64,000 nucleotides of DNA from the NCBI GenBank assembly GCA_947053545.1, contig CAMRSY010000001.1:101815-165814 (forward strand), in the 5' to 3' direction. This document shows, in pieces, positions 26,224 to 34,575 of this stretch. The notes beneath the pieces are model-generated. The model searched no databases and was not told the origin of the DNA. It saw nothing but the letters and a program-made list of their open reading frames with translations. The stretch is from an uncultured Clostridia bacterium (GTDB taxonomy: Bacteria; Bacillota; Clostridia; Christensenellales; Borkfalkiaceae). The first letter of the stretch is position 1. Each line of letters begins with the position of its first letter. The translations under genes were made by a program, and so were the position numbers.

Positions 26224-27653
26224 TTTTTTGTCTTTAACCTCACACGGTTTTTAGTTTTAAATACGTGCGGACGTTTATTCAGCGCTGAAGTATTCGCCTT
26301 ATACAGGCTGTCGCGCATATCTTTGCCGATAAGCGGGGCGTACGGTGCGAGAAGCGGAACGCCGTAATCCTGCTCGGTTACCAGATAGCACAAAATAAAC
26401 GCTATTGCCAGCACCAGCCCGAAAGTACCTACCGAACCTGCTACAATCAATAAAATAAGTCTTAGCGTCGTAGACGTTTCCACCAAGTCCGGCACGGTGT
26501 ACAGGCAAATTGCAGAAAACGCGATTATGATAACCGCCGGCGTTGAAATTATGCCCGCTTTTACCGCCGTGTCGCCCAACACAAGCGCGCCCACCACCGA
26601 CAGTGCAAGACCTACGTATTTAGGCATTCGTATGGAAGCTTCGTTTAATACTTCCAAAACGAACAACGTAAGAAATATTTCAACGCTGGGAGAAAGCGGT
26701 ATGCCCGCAACCGAACTTGCAATTTTAAACAGCAACTGCGCGGGTATAAGCTGAATTTTAAATAGTTGCGCGCACACGTACAGCGCTGGAAGAATCATCC
26801 CCACAAGCACGGCAGTAAGCCGCAAAATACGCAGTATGGTAGACCTGTAGCTTACCGCGTAATAATCTTCCGACGCCTGAAAATCTTCAACCAGCATATA
26901 CGGCACGGTGAGAGCTATAGGCGAGCCGTCGCAGATAATTCCCACCCTGCCCTCGCATACTTTCGCGCAGAAAATATCCGGTTTTTCACAGGTTGCGTTG
27001 CGTTTGAAAAGCGAATGAGGACGCTCGGACATAAATCCCGCAACGTAAGACGAATCGGGTATAATATCTATTTCGTTGTTTAAAATTTGCTTTTCTATCT
27101 TTTCGGGCAAACCCTCGGGGCAAATCCCTTCGATATAAAATAAAACTACCGCCGTCTGACTCTGGCTGCCCACAGTTATGGTTTTAACCTTCAGCTTGTC
27201 ACTTTTAAGCCGCTTGCGCACCAAGCCCATATTTACCTTTATATCTTCGGTAAACCCCTCTCTCGGTCCCTTTACCGCAACCTGCGTAGGCGGTTCGGCA
27301 ACCGAACGCCCGGGGGGACTTTTAACGCCTATTACAAAAAAGTCTTTTTCACCGTCCGTATACAAGACAGCGTTTCCGTCTGAAATGTTTTTAACAGCGT
27401 CCTTTAAATCTTTGCCGTCCTTCACGTCGGGCGAAGCCAAAAGCTTTTTTACGTCTTCTGCGGCGATATCCTTTCCCGCAGCGCGCAACGGCTTTATAAC
27501 TAGCTCGCCGATCATATTTTTATCGACTATTCCGTCCGCATAGATAACGGCGAATTTTTTGCCGTCGATGCTTTCGAACTCGAAAACCAGCACGTCTTCG
27601 GAAGGCAATATTTTTTTAACCGCCCCCGTCCTTTGTTTTATCGAATAATTCAT
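26220..27653 (-). CDS. gerAA: Germinant receptor subunit A, GerAA family
   Basis: 477 residues: a soluble N-terminal domain of about 260 residues (GDSQTAVVLFYIEGI-type region reads VGSQSQTAVVLFYIEGIC), then five or so membrane segments. The motif LVEDFQASEDYYAVSYRSTILRIL-type and SPSVEIFLTLFVLEVLNEA are GerAA hallmarks. First gene of gerAA-AB-AC, divergent from padR with about 90 bp between the two start codons, where the promoters must lie. A forespore sigma-G promoter is expected but I could not assign one. Confidence 0.93.
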   Translation of the reverse strand: MNYSIKQRTGAVKKILPSEDVLVFEFESIDGKKFAVIYADGIVDKNMIGELVIKPLRAAGKDIAAEDVKKLLASPDVKDGKDLKDAVKNISDGNAVLYTDGEKDFFVIGVKSPPGRSVAEPPTQVAVKGPREGFTEDIKVNMGLVRKRLKSDKLKVKTITVGSQSQTAVVLFYIEGICPEGLPEKIEKQILNNEIDIIPDSSYVAGFMSERPHSLFKRNATCEKPDIFCAKVCEGRVGIICDGSPIALTVPYMLVEDFQASEDYYAVSYRSTILRILRLTAVLVGMILPALYVCAQLFKIQLIPAQLLFKIASSVAGIPLSPSVEIFLTLFVLEVLNEASIRMPKYVGLALSVVGALVLGDTAVKAGIISTPAVIIIAFSAICLYTVPDLVETSTTLRLILLIVAGSVGTFGLVLAIAFILCYLVTEQDYGVPLLAPYAPLIGKDMRDSLYKANTSALNKRPHVFKTKNRVRLKTKK

Positions 27654-27689
27654 ACGAAAATATTTTCGGCAATTTTTTTATAAAAATAC

Positions 27690-27719
27690 TTGACAGCGCA
27701 TACTATGTAATGTATAGTA
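27690..27719 (+). promoter_or_regulatory. padR promoter with an inverted-repeat operator
   Basis: TTGACA (27690-27695), a 17-bp spacer and TATAGT (27713-27718). A perfect inverted repeat, TACTAT-N7-ATAGTA (27701-27719), covers the -10, the right place for PadR autorepression. Confidence 0.75.
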
Positions 27720-27742
27720 TTAGGCGAAGCGAGGTATTAAGC

Positions 27743-28054
27743 GTGGACGCACAGATTAAAAAGGGCGTACTCGACGCCTGCGTATTATACGCGTTAAAGG
27801 ACGGCGAGAGTTACGGATACAAGATAATAATAGACCTGCAGAGGGTTATAGAAATATCCGAAAGCACGCTGTACCCCATTTTAAAAAGGCTTGAAGCGGG
27901 CGGCGCGGTTACCACCCGAACCAAGGAGTTTAACGGTAGGCTGAGGCGATATTATAAAATTACGCCTACGGGATTACAAAAACTTAGCGAGAGTAAAAGG
28001 GATTTTGAGGCTATAAATACTATTTACCTTAAAATTTTCGGTGGAAAGAGATGA
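27743..28054 (+). CDS. PadR family transcriptional regulator
   Basis: 103 residues, the short PadR subfamily with a winged helix-turn-helix and one dimerisation helix. The sequence has the typical LKDGESYGYKI, ESTLYPILKRLE and YYKITPTG motifs. I chose GTG at 27743 because GAGGT lies 9 nt upstream; an ATG at 27710 falls inside the promoter. It overlaps the HAAS gene by 4 bp and probably represses the three-gene operon through the palindrome in its promoter. Confidence 0.92.
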   Translation: MDAQIKKGVLDACVLYALKDGESYGYKIIIDLQRVIEISESTLYPILKRLEAGGAVTTRTKEFNGRLRRYYKITPTGLQKLSESKRDFEAINTIYLKIFGGKR

Positions 28055-28743
28055 CATATATCAAATGGAAAGACGAAGTTGAAAGCTATCTTGTAAATCT
28101 GTCGCAGGAAGAAAAGCAGAAAATTTTTTCATACTTTTCAGAAATGTACGCCGATAAACGCGACGCGGGCAAGAGCGAAGCGCAGATTATAGAAGAATTC
28201 GGCGCCCCCTACGACGTTGCCAAACGCATACTTGCCGACAGCAGGGACGCGAGCGGAAGCGCCGCCGCAAACGGCGCCAACGCCAGTCAGCCCTCGGGCG
28301 GGAACAACGGCGGCGGCAACTATAACTATAATTATTATAACTACAACTACGGCAGTCCTCCGCCGGCACGGCACGAGGAACCCGCCGCAGCGCCGCCCTG
28401 CAGCGACCCGTTTGCAAAGGGCATACCTATGCCTCCGCCCGCGAGGCAAAAACGGAAACGCAACGCGGCGCAAATTGTTTTCGGAATAATCTTCGGGTTT
28501 CTTTTAACCGTTTTATCGATAGCGCTTATCGGCTCGGCTATTGCCGTTGCGGTTGACGGATTTGTTTCGATAGGATTTACGGCAGGCGCGCTTGCGGCAG
28601 GACAGTGCGGCGGCGCTGAGGGCGCGACAATGATCGGGTACGGTTTGGTTTTGTCCGGCGTGGGAATTACACTGCTTGCTCCGTTCAGCGCGCTGTGCTC
28701 CGCATTATGGCGCGGACTGAAAAAATTTGTGAAGGGGGCGTAA
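28051..28743 (+). CDS. HAAS (DUF1700) domain membrane protein
   Basis: 230 residues. The N-terminal ~65 residues are the HAAS domain, with LSQEEKQKIFSYFSEMYADK and EFGAPYDVAKRI. Then comes a low-complexity Asn/Gly/Tyr/Pro-rich linker (about 70-130) and two membrane segments (about 145-175 and 185-215). HAAS proteins are regularly encoded after PadR regulators and before DUF4097 proteins in Firmicutes, and are thought to act in envelope-stress type control. The exact function is not established. Confidence 0.88.
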   Translation: MTYIKWKDEVESYLVNLSQEEKQKIFSYFSEMYADKRDAGKSEAQIIEEFGAPYDVAKRILADSRDASGSAAANGANASQPSGGNNGGGNYNYNYYNYNYGSPPPARHEEPAAAPPCSDPFAKGIPMPPPARQKRKRNAAQIVFGIIFGFLLTVLSIALIGSAIAVAVDGFVSIGFTAGALAAGQCGGAEGATMIGYGLVLSGVGITLLAPFSALCSALWRGLKKFVKGA

Positions 28744-28747
28744 ACTA

Positions 28748-29476
28748 ATGAGAGCGTGGAAAATATTTTTGTCGTTGGGACTGGTAATATTTTTTATAGG
28801 TTTAGGCGTGTTTATTGCAGGGCTCGCATTCAACGGATGGAAAATAGATAAAAATTTTGAAATGAAGACCTATGCCTGTCAGGAAGAAAACGGCGCGCTT
28901 AACCTTTCGCTTGCCGCCGGAGAAATGAACGTGCAGTTTTACGACGGAGAAACCATCGAGGTCGATTATCCCACCGCCTACCACTACCGTTACAACGTTG
29001 AAGAAAGCGGCGGTAAACTTACTGTGGCGCCGGCACACAACCGAATATTTTTCGGATGGCTGCCCTTCTTTAAATTTCCCACCGTTACGGTAAGAATTCC
29101 GCAGGGAAAAGTCGTGGATTTATCCCTTAACGTTTCGGCAGGCAAAGCAGACGTACGCGGCGGCGAATTCGGAGCGTTTAATCTTAACGTTTCGGCGGGA
29201 AGCGTAAACGTAAACGACGTAAAGTGCTTGTCGTTTACAGCGGACGTTTCGGCGGGAAGCACGAACGCAGGCTATATCGACTGCCCCGTATTTAAACTTG
29301 ACGTTTCGGCAGGGTCGATGAACGTTACGGTAAAAGGTATAAAAAGCGAATACACGGTTGTAATAGACAAATCGGCGGGAAGTTGCAATTTAAGCGGACA
29401 GTCCGGCTCGGCTACGGGAAAACTGATAGATATCGACCTTTCGGCAGGAAGCGTTAATTTCGGTTTCAATGATTGA
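28748..29476 (+). CDS. DUF4097 beta-solenoid membrane-anchored protein
   Basis: 242 residues with one N-terminal membrane helix (about 8-28). The rest is outside the cytoplasm and made of strand repeats: a VSAGS-type unit recurs about every 20 residues (NVSAGKADV, NVSAGSVNV, DVSAGSTNA, DVSAGSMNV, KSAGSCNL, DLSAGSVNF), preceded by a LAAGEMNV unit. This is the DUF4097 'putative adhesin' family with a predicted right-handed beta-solenoid. Last gene of the PadR-HAAS-DUF4097 operon, 4 bp after the previous stop, and followed by a terminator. Confidence 0.88.
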   Translation: MRAWKIFLSLGLVIFFIGLGVFIAGLAFNGWKIDKNFEMKTYACQEENGALNLSLAAGEMNVQFYDGETIEVDYPTAYHYRYNVEESGGKLTVAPAHNRIFFGWLPFFKFPTVTVRIPQGKVVDLSLNVSAGKADVRGGEFGAFNLNVSAGSVNVNDVKCLSFTADVSAGSTNAGYIDCPVFKLDVSAGSMNVTVKGIKSEYTVVIDKSAGSCNLSGQSGSATGKLIDIDLSAGSVNFGFND

Positions 29477-29499
29477 CACGATTAAAACTTAATGATAGA

Positions 29500-29529
29500 A
29501 TACAGCCTTGAACAAGGCTGTATTTTTTT
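29500..29529 (+). terminator. Terminator of the PadR operon
   Basis: A 10-bp stem (29500-29509 with 29514-29523) followed by an uninterrupted T-run. Confidence 0.9.
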
Positions 29530-29553
29530 CGGCTTTTTTACAGAAGAGGCGTT

Positions 29554-30378
29554 ATGCAGAAATTTGATTACGACAATACCTATTTCAACCCCAAAGACGT
29601 GCTGGAATGCGGGCAGATATTCCGCTTCGAACCGTTTAAAGCGGGCTACAAAGTGTATTCGGCAGACAAGGCGTGTTATGTTTACACCGACAAAAGCAAA
29701 ACGGTTGTGGAAAGCGAATATGCCGATTATTTTTACCGTTTTTTCGATTTGGAGCGGGAATATGCCGCAGTTATCGAAAAAATAAGGCAATTTAACATAC
29801 CGCTAATCAACCGCGCGTGCGAGACGGCAAAGGGATTGCGCCTTTTAAACCAAAGCCCCGAAGAAATGCTGTTTTCGTTTATAATTTCACAGAATAACAA
29901 CATACCGCGCATCAAAGGCATTATATCGCGCATTTCCAGAACGGTTGGGGAAAGACGCGAATTTATGGGCGAAGAATATTACGCATTCCCCTCCGCCGCG
30001 CGTCTGGCGGAAAAGGACGCCGCGTTTTACAAAAGTTTAGGAGCGGGATACCGTGACGAATTTATAGTGCAAACGGCAAAGCGGGTTGCTGCAGAAGGGC
30101 TGGAACACCTGAAAGCGCTTGACGCTCCCGAACTTAAAAAACAGCTTTTGACATACCACGGCGTGGGTCCTAAAGTTGCCGACTGCGTAAGCCTGTTCGG
30201 ATTTAATAAAGCCGCCAGCTTCCCCGTTGATACGTGGATAGAGAAAATTTACAGAGAGGATTTTAACGGCACGTTAAAGGACAGAAACAAAATAAACGCC
30301 TACTTCACCTCCCTTTTCGGCGAATATTCGGGCTACGTTCAGCAGTATTTATTTTACTGTAAACGGGAAAACTTATAA
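29554..30378 (+). CDS. 8-oxoguanine DNA glycosylase, OGG1 type
   Basis: 274 residues of the HhH-GPD superfamily. The helix-hairpin-helix reads YHGVGPKVADC with the catalytic-type Lys at the OGG1 position, followed by SFPVDTWIEKI, where the Asp is the conserved acidic residue. The N-terminal domain with GQIFRFEP is the OGG_N-type domain. It should excise 8-oxoG and nick the strand by its lyase activity. The next gene starts 2 bp after the stop. Confidence 0.9.
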   Translation: MQKFDYDNTYFNPKDVLECGQIFRFEPFKAGYKVYSADKACYVYTDKSKTVVESEYADYFYRFFDLEREYAAVIEKIRQFNIPLINRACETAKGLRLLNQSPEEMLFSFIISQNNNIPRIKGIISRISRTVGERREFMGEEYYAFPSAARLAEKDAAFYKSLGAGYRDEFIVQTAKRVAAEGLEHLKALDAPELKKQLLTYHGVGPKVADCVSLFGFNKAASFPVDTWIEKIYREDFNGTLKDRNKINAYFTSLFGEYSGYVQQYLFYCKRENL

Positions 30379-30379
30379 T

Positions 30380-31054
30380 ATGCCCGATTACTTTTCACAC
30401 GCTATTTGCGCAAAAATAATTTTGGAAAATTCCGCAAAAAACATTAAAGCCGCCGTAAGCGACCATGCTTTGTATATGCTTGGCGCTCAGGGCGGCGACG
30501 TGTTTTTCGCCTATAAATTAAGCTTTAAAAAAACAAATTTGGGACGGCGGATGCACTACATGTCCGCGGACGCACTGTTTGATATTTTAAAGGATACAAA
30601 CCCTTCGTACGCCGCGGGATTTGCAACCCATTACGCGCTTGACTGTACGCTGCACCCCGCTATTTACGCTTTCGAAAACGTTAGCAAACTACCGCTTGCG
30701 CACATCCGTTTCGAAAACGATTTGGGGCTGTATATCAGCCGTAAATTTGCAATTCCCCGCAATATATTACCGCGCGAACGCGTTTTAGCCTCTACTTTTG
30801 CCGTTTACGACTGCATTAAAAAAATAGAGCCCGAGGTTACGGTAACAGGCATAGAGCGGTGCCTTAAACGTCACTTTTCGTATACCCGCGCGCTGTTTAA
30901 ATCGAAAAAGCAGGAATATACTTGCGATTACGATTTCTCAGCGCTTTCGGGCGCGGTAGACGACGCAGTTTCGTTTGCTTCCGACTGCGTTAAATCGGTG
31001 CTTTCAGGCAACGTTTCAAGGGAACTGTTTTCCCGCTCGTTTTTGGAAAGATAA
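30380..31054 (+). CDS. Zinc-dependent phospholipase C-like protein
   Basis: 224 residues of the S1/P1-PLC-like helical family. MPDYFSHAICA at the N-terminus, LYMLGAQGGDVFFAY, and FATHYALDCTLHP (His and Asp ligands) are the visible metal-binding segments. No signal peptide, so it is probably intracellular. Substrate unknown; many Firmicutes carry this gene. Its 3' end overlaps the convergent spoIVFB-like gene by 127 bp. Confidence 0.82.
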   Translation: MPDYFSHAICAKIILENSAKNIKAAVSDHALYMLGAQGGDVFFAYKLSFKKTNLGRRMHYMSADALFDILKDTNPSYAAGFATHYALDCTLHPAIYAFENVSKLPLAHIRFENDLGLYISRKFAIPRNILPRERVLASTFAVYDCIKKIEPEVTVTGIERCLKRHFSYTRALFKSKKQEYTCDYDFSALSGAVDDAVSFASDCVKSVLSGNVSRELFSRSFLER

Positions 31055-31908
31055 TTTTCGCCATCAAACGCTTCTAATCCGCCAAACGGCACTTGCGAGC
31101 ACTCGTCGTCGCCGAACACGCGGTCGTAAAACGAGTGCTCGCCGGCCTGTTCGTACAACTCGTCCTGAGTAATTTCGTCGGCGACCCCTCCGTCGTACAA
31201 CTGCAAAACTATATACCGTTTGTCGTCAAGTTTTTTAAACGCGTCTTTATACGTAAGCGACCTGTCGCACAAAATATATTTAACCTCTATCCCGCGTTTC
31301 AGCCTGCCTTTCGATGAGAAATTTATCAGCTCGGCCGAGGGGGCTTTTTCTATTGCCGATCCGGCAAGGAAAAGCGAGAAAAATAACAGCGTAGGATTGT
31401 AGCCGGAAAAGAAAAACGCTACAATAAGTCCCACCGCTATAACTGCCGCAACAACTTTTAAAACTATTACGGCGGCGCGTTTGGAAAACAGTTTTCTGAA
31501 TACGCAGGCTGCTACTCTGCCCCCGTCCAAGGGATAGGCAGGCAGCATATTAACGGTAAGCATAGCTATATTTGCGTGCATTACTGTATCGGTATACACA
31601 TATGTTTCGGGGAAAAACCACCACAGCCCCGCAAGTGCAACGCATATTGCGGCGTTTACGGCAGGGCCGGCAAGAGCAAGTTTAATTTCGTCTCCCGCGC
31701 GTATCCCCTCCACGTCGCACATTGCCGCAGCGCCGTACGGCATAATTTTAATCCGCTCGCACCTGAATCCCATTTTTGCAGCGCAAAAAATGTGACCGCT
31801 CTCGTGCAGGAGCGCGGTCACCAGGCAAATAAGCGCAGACGGCAGTCCGCCAAACAGCGCGAAGAATATCATTGCCCCGAAAAAGAGCGGATGAATTGTA
31901 ATTTTCAC
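30928..31908 (-). CDS. spoIVFB: SpoIVFB-like site-2 (M50) metalloprotease
   Basis: 326 residues. Membrane helices with the zinc motif HESGH (residues 35-39) and the third ligand in NMLPAYPLDGG (Asp about 128), as in intramembrane proteases that activate pro-sigma-K in the mother cell. After about residue 185 there is a soluble part with a CBS-like region (YKDAFKKLDDKRYIVLQ), then a disordered Ser/Glu/Thr-rich tail absent from B. subtilis SpoIVFB. It starts 4 bp inside the preceding spoIVFA-like gene. Its identity rests on that pairing and on the sporulation context. Confidence 0.85.
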   Translation of the reverse strand: MKITIHPLFFGAMIFFALFGGLPSALICLVTALLHESGHIFCAAKMGFRCERIKIMPYGAAAMCDVEGIRAGDEIKLALAGPAVNAAICVALAGLWWFFPETYVYTDTVMHANIAMLTVNMLPAYPLDGGRVAACVFRKLFSKRAAVIVLKVVAAVIAVGLIVAFFFSGYNPTLLFFSLFLAGSAIEKAPSAELINFSSKGRLKRGIEVKYILCDRSLTYKDAFKKLDDKRYIVLQLYDGGVADEITQDELYEQAGEHSFYDRVFGDDECSQVPFGGLEAFDGENYLSKNERENSSLETLPESTDLTQSEANETASSTAPESAEKS

Positions 31909-32648
31909 GAATTCCAGACGGGTACCGCGCCCGATAAAGTGTAACAGTTTAAAAGCGTACTGCCGTCGTACATAGATACCCTAACCTCGTTTTCGCCATT
32001 AGAATAGCCGAACGGAAGGTTGGATTTAATTTTTTCACCCTCTGTTGCGTAAACGGTGTCGAGCCCCGTTATTACGCTGGAAAATTTTGACGTGTGCGCA
32101 ATTTTTACAGTGTACAAATCATCGGTTTTAGTTATGCTTGCAATTTCCCCGTCGCATACGGGATAAACGGCTCCCTTATGGGTAAAATGAATTACGCCTT
32201 CAGCAGTTACGGCAACGGTTGCGTCGGAAAGCTCGCTTACAACCGATGTTAGCTTAAACTGGTTATACGCCGCCTCCTTTACCTTAACGGCGGTAAGTCC
32301 TCCCATAAAGGTATTAATTGCGGTGTTGGGAACAAATACGTTTGTAAGGAATATACCGGCGGCCAAAAGACAGGCTGCGGCAGTTTCCGCAATTATAATT
32401 TTGCCTGCTATTCCCATCTTTTTTTTCTGTTTAACGGGCGCGGTTAAATCTTCGGTTTCAACATAACCGTTAAATTCTTCCGTCTGTTCGGGCAGCTCGC
32501 CCAACCGCTCGTTTACGCTGTCCACTACCTTATCTTTCAAATCGTCGGCAGGTTTGGCTTTGCGGGAAAACAAACTTTTTTTCTTTACTACGTTTACGGT
32601 GCTGACGGGTATCTCCAACATTTGTGCGTATTCCAAGCTCTGGTCCAT
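31905..32648 (-). CDS. spoIVFA: SpoIVFA-like protein with degenerate M23 domain
   Basis: 247 residues: a cytoplasmic N-terminal part (1-85), one membrane helix (about 86-108), and an extracytoplasmic domain with a degenerate LytM/M23 layout (GAVYPVCDGEIASI, VKIAHTSKFSSVI, EGEKIKSNLPFG) in which the zinc ligands are not conserved. This is the architecture of SpoIVFA, the partner that holds SpoIVFB inactive. The 4-bp overlap with the M50 protease gene supports it. The sequence similarity itself is weak. Confidence 0.7.
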   Translation of the reverse strand: MDQSLEYAQMLEIPVSTVNVVKKKSLFSRKAKPADDLKDKVVDSVNERLGELPEQTEEFNGYVETEDLTAPVKQKKKMGIAGKIIIAETAAACLLAAGIFLTNVFVPNTAINTFMGGLTAVKVKEAAYNQFKLTSVVSELSDATVAVTAEGVIHFTHKGAVYPVCDGEIASITKTDDLYTVKIAHTSKFSSVITGLDTVYATEGEKIKSNLPFGYSNGENEVRVSMYDGSTLLNCYTLSGAVPVWNS

Positions 32649-32733
32649 ATTTCGTGCTCCTTAAATTTATCTTATAGGTCAGCCCTCTTTCGCTTACCTA
32701 TCCTAAATATACGCCGCGGACAAGCTTTTAAGA

Positions 32734-32775
32734 ACAAAAAAATAACGGAGCATGAAAATATTTCACCTTCCGTTA
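32734..32775 (-). terminator. Terminator of rsmA
   Basis: A 7-bp stem (TAACGGA at 32743-32749 with TCCGTTA at 32769-32775) and a T-run on the minus strand. It separates rsmA from the spoIVFA-like gene. Confidence 0.7.
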
Positions 32776-32827
32776 ACGAGCGGCATAAAATGTACGCTCC
32801 TAATAAATTTATTTATTAAGCTTTAAT

Positions 32828-33670
32828 TTAATTTTGCGCGCACGCAAATAGCGCGTTAGATAAAATTGCAAACTGCTGCGGCGACAGCGTTTCGCCGCGC
32901 ACCCCTTCGGGCAATCCGCATTCCTCAATAATTTTATGCGCCCTTTCACGCGGAATCGAAAATGCGTTGATAATATTGTTTTCCAGCGTTTTACGACGAG
33001 AAGAGAAAGCGGCGCGCACCGTCTTTACATACGTTTCTGCGCTATTTACGTCCAGCCTGCGTTCGCACAAATCGATACGCACAACCGCGCTGTCCACGCT
33101 GGGACTGGGAGTAAATTTTTCCCTTCCCACTTTTTCTAAAAGTTTACATTCCCCGCGCAACGCTATGTTTGCCGTTATCGCCCCGTAATCGGCAGTGCCG
33201 GGTTTTGCGCACAGACGTAGCGCAACCTCTTCCTGAACCATAACCGTTAACGAAATACATTTGCGGGAGTTTTCCACAAGCTGCATTATAAGCGGCGTAG
33301 TGATATAGTACGGCAAATTTGCAACAACCTTGTATTGCGGCAAAGTTTTTTCAAGCGCGTCTATGCGCACGCGCGTAAAATCTTTAAAAATTATTTCGGC
33401 ATTGTCAACGCCCGCAAGCGACTTTGCCAGCACGGGTTTTAACGATTGGTCTATTTCATATCCGTAAACAAATCCGGCCCTTTCGGCAAGCACCCTTGTA
33501 AGCGTGCCCGCGCCGCAACCTATTTCTATTACGGTGGTACGTTTATCGACTTCGGCACCCTCTGCGATACGTATTAAAAGTCCTTCGTCGGAAATAAAAT
33601 TTTGACCGAACTTTTTTTTGAACGTAAAGCCGCTGCCAGCAAGGCTGGATTTGAAACGACCGCTTTCCAT
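32828..33670 (-). CDS. rsmA: 16S rRNA dimethyladenosine transferase
   Basis: Dimethylates two adjacent adenines near the 3' end of 16S rRNA (KsgA). 280 residues. Motifs: KKKFGQNFISDEGLL at the N-terminus, SAM site IEIGCGAGTLT, and motif IV VVANLPYYITTPL. A GGGAGG ribosome-binding site lies 6 nt before the ATG. It is downstream of tatD, with a terminator between; no rnmV gene is found between them. Confidence 0.96.
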   Translation of the reverse strand: MESGRFKSSLAGSGFTFKKKFGQNFISDEGLLIRIAEGAEVDKRTTVIEIGCGAGTLTRVLAERAGFVYGYEIDQSLKPVLAKSLAGVDNAEIIFKDFTRVRIDALEKTLPQYKVVANLPYYITTPLIMQLVENSRKCISLTVMVQEEVALRLCAKPGTADYGAITANIALRGECKLLEKVGREKFTPSPSVDSAVVRIDLCERRLDVNSAETYVKTVRAAFSSRRKTLENNIINAFSIPRERAHKIIEECGLPEGVRGETLSPQQFAILSNALFACAQN

Positions 33671-33756
33671 ATTTTTCCTCCCGACGCGCCGTATAATCGG
33701 CTGCTATTTAAAAATACTGTATATACGCCCCGCAACGGCGGGCGGTTAAACCAAAG

Positions 33757-33792
33757 ATTAAAAAAGCCGCGGCGTTTAAATGCCGCGGCTTT
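33757..33792 (-). terminator. Terminator of metG-tatD
   Basis: An 11-bp GC stem (33763-33773 with 33782-33792) with a T-run on the minus strand. Confidence 0.85.
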
Positions 33793-33798
33793 CGGGTT

Positions 33799-34575
33799 TT
33801 ACCCCAGTTTATTAAACAGCGCACGGGCGTTTGTTATTACCGTATTTTGCATATCTTCCACCGTTACCCCCTTAATATCCGCCATCGAACGGCAAATTTC
33901 GGGGATTGCCAGCGGCGTGTTGGGAAACGTGCCGTATGCGCTGGCCGGCGGCATATAAGGGCTGTCCGTTTCGGTTAAAAGCTTTTCCTCAGGCAAAGCC
34001 GATATGGCTTTTACCGCCCTTTTACTGCCCTTCCATGTACTCGCCCCGCCGAAAGAAAAATACACGCCGAGTTTTGAAAACCTTTCTGCCATTTCCGCCG
34101 AATGCGAATAACAGTGCAACAAGGCGCCGTGTTTAAGAAGGTTTGCATTACCGCTTAAAAGCGTATACATATCTTCGGCGCAGTCGCGCGAATGTATCTG
34201 TACCGGCATTTTAAGACCATATGCCAATTCCAGCTGTTGCAAAAACACGCGCGTCTGCAGTTTTTTATCGGTATCGGCATAATGATAATCCAAACCGATT
34301 TCCCCAAGCGCAACGCATTTTTTAGCGCCGCACAGCGCGGCTATTTCTTTCAAATCGCCATCGCGATAATTTTTCAGCTCGGTAGGATGAAAGCCCGCGG
34401 TAAAATACACGCTTTCGTATTTTTCGGCAATCTCGTACGCGAGACAGGACGACGGCAAATCAAAGCCGACAGTAATTATACGCCGAACATCATTTTGCCC
34501 GCACTTTTCTATTAACTCATCCAAATTGCCGTAAGTTTGCCTGTCCAAATGGCAATGCACGTCGATAAACATCAC
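33799..34575 (-). CDS. tatD: TatD family DNase
   Basis: 258 residues, a TIM-barrel metal-dependent hydrolase. Motifs: FIDVHCHLD at the N-terminus (HxH), ALGEIGLDYHY, QIHSRDCAED, LHCYSH and TETDSPYM at the expected spacings. It overlaps the metG stop by 4 bp (ATGA), so both are coupled, as in many Firmicutes. Confidence 0.94.
   Translation of the reverse strand: MMFIDVHCHLDRQTYGNLDELIEKCGQNDVRRIITVGFDLPSSCLAYEIAEKYESVYFTAGFHPTELKNYRDGDLKEIAALCGAKKCVALGEIGLDYHYADTDKKLQTRVFLQQLELAYGLKMPVQIHSRDCAEDMYTLLSGNANLLKHGALLHCYSHSAEMAERFSKLGVYFSFGGASTWKGSKRAVKAISALPEEKLLTETDSPYMPPASAYGTFPNTPLAIPEICRSMADIKGVTVEDMQNTVITNARALFNKLG

Noticed and set aside
27710-27742. ATG start for PadR at 27710
   Set aside because: It overlaps the -10 element; GTG 27743 has a proper GAGGT site and begins at the usual start of the family.
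28300-28420. Repeat of AACTATAATTAT-type units as a possible tandem repeat element
   Set aside because: It is the coding sequence for the Asn/Tyr-rich linker of the HAAS protein and keeps the reading frame.
28880-29470. Repeated GTTTCGGCGGGAAGC-like units as a possible CRISPR or regulatory repeat
   Set aside because: They are in-frame protein repeats (VSAGS) of the DUF4097 gene with no spacers of constant length.
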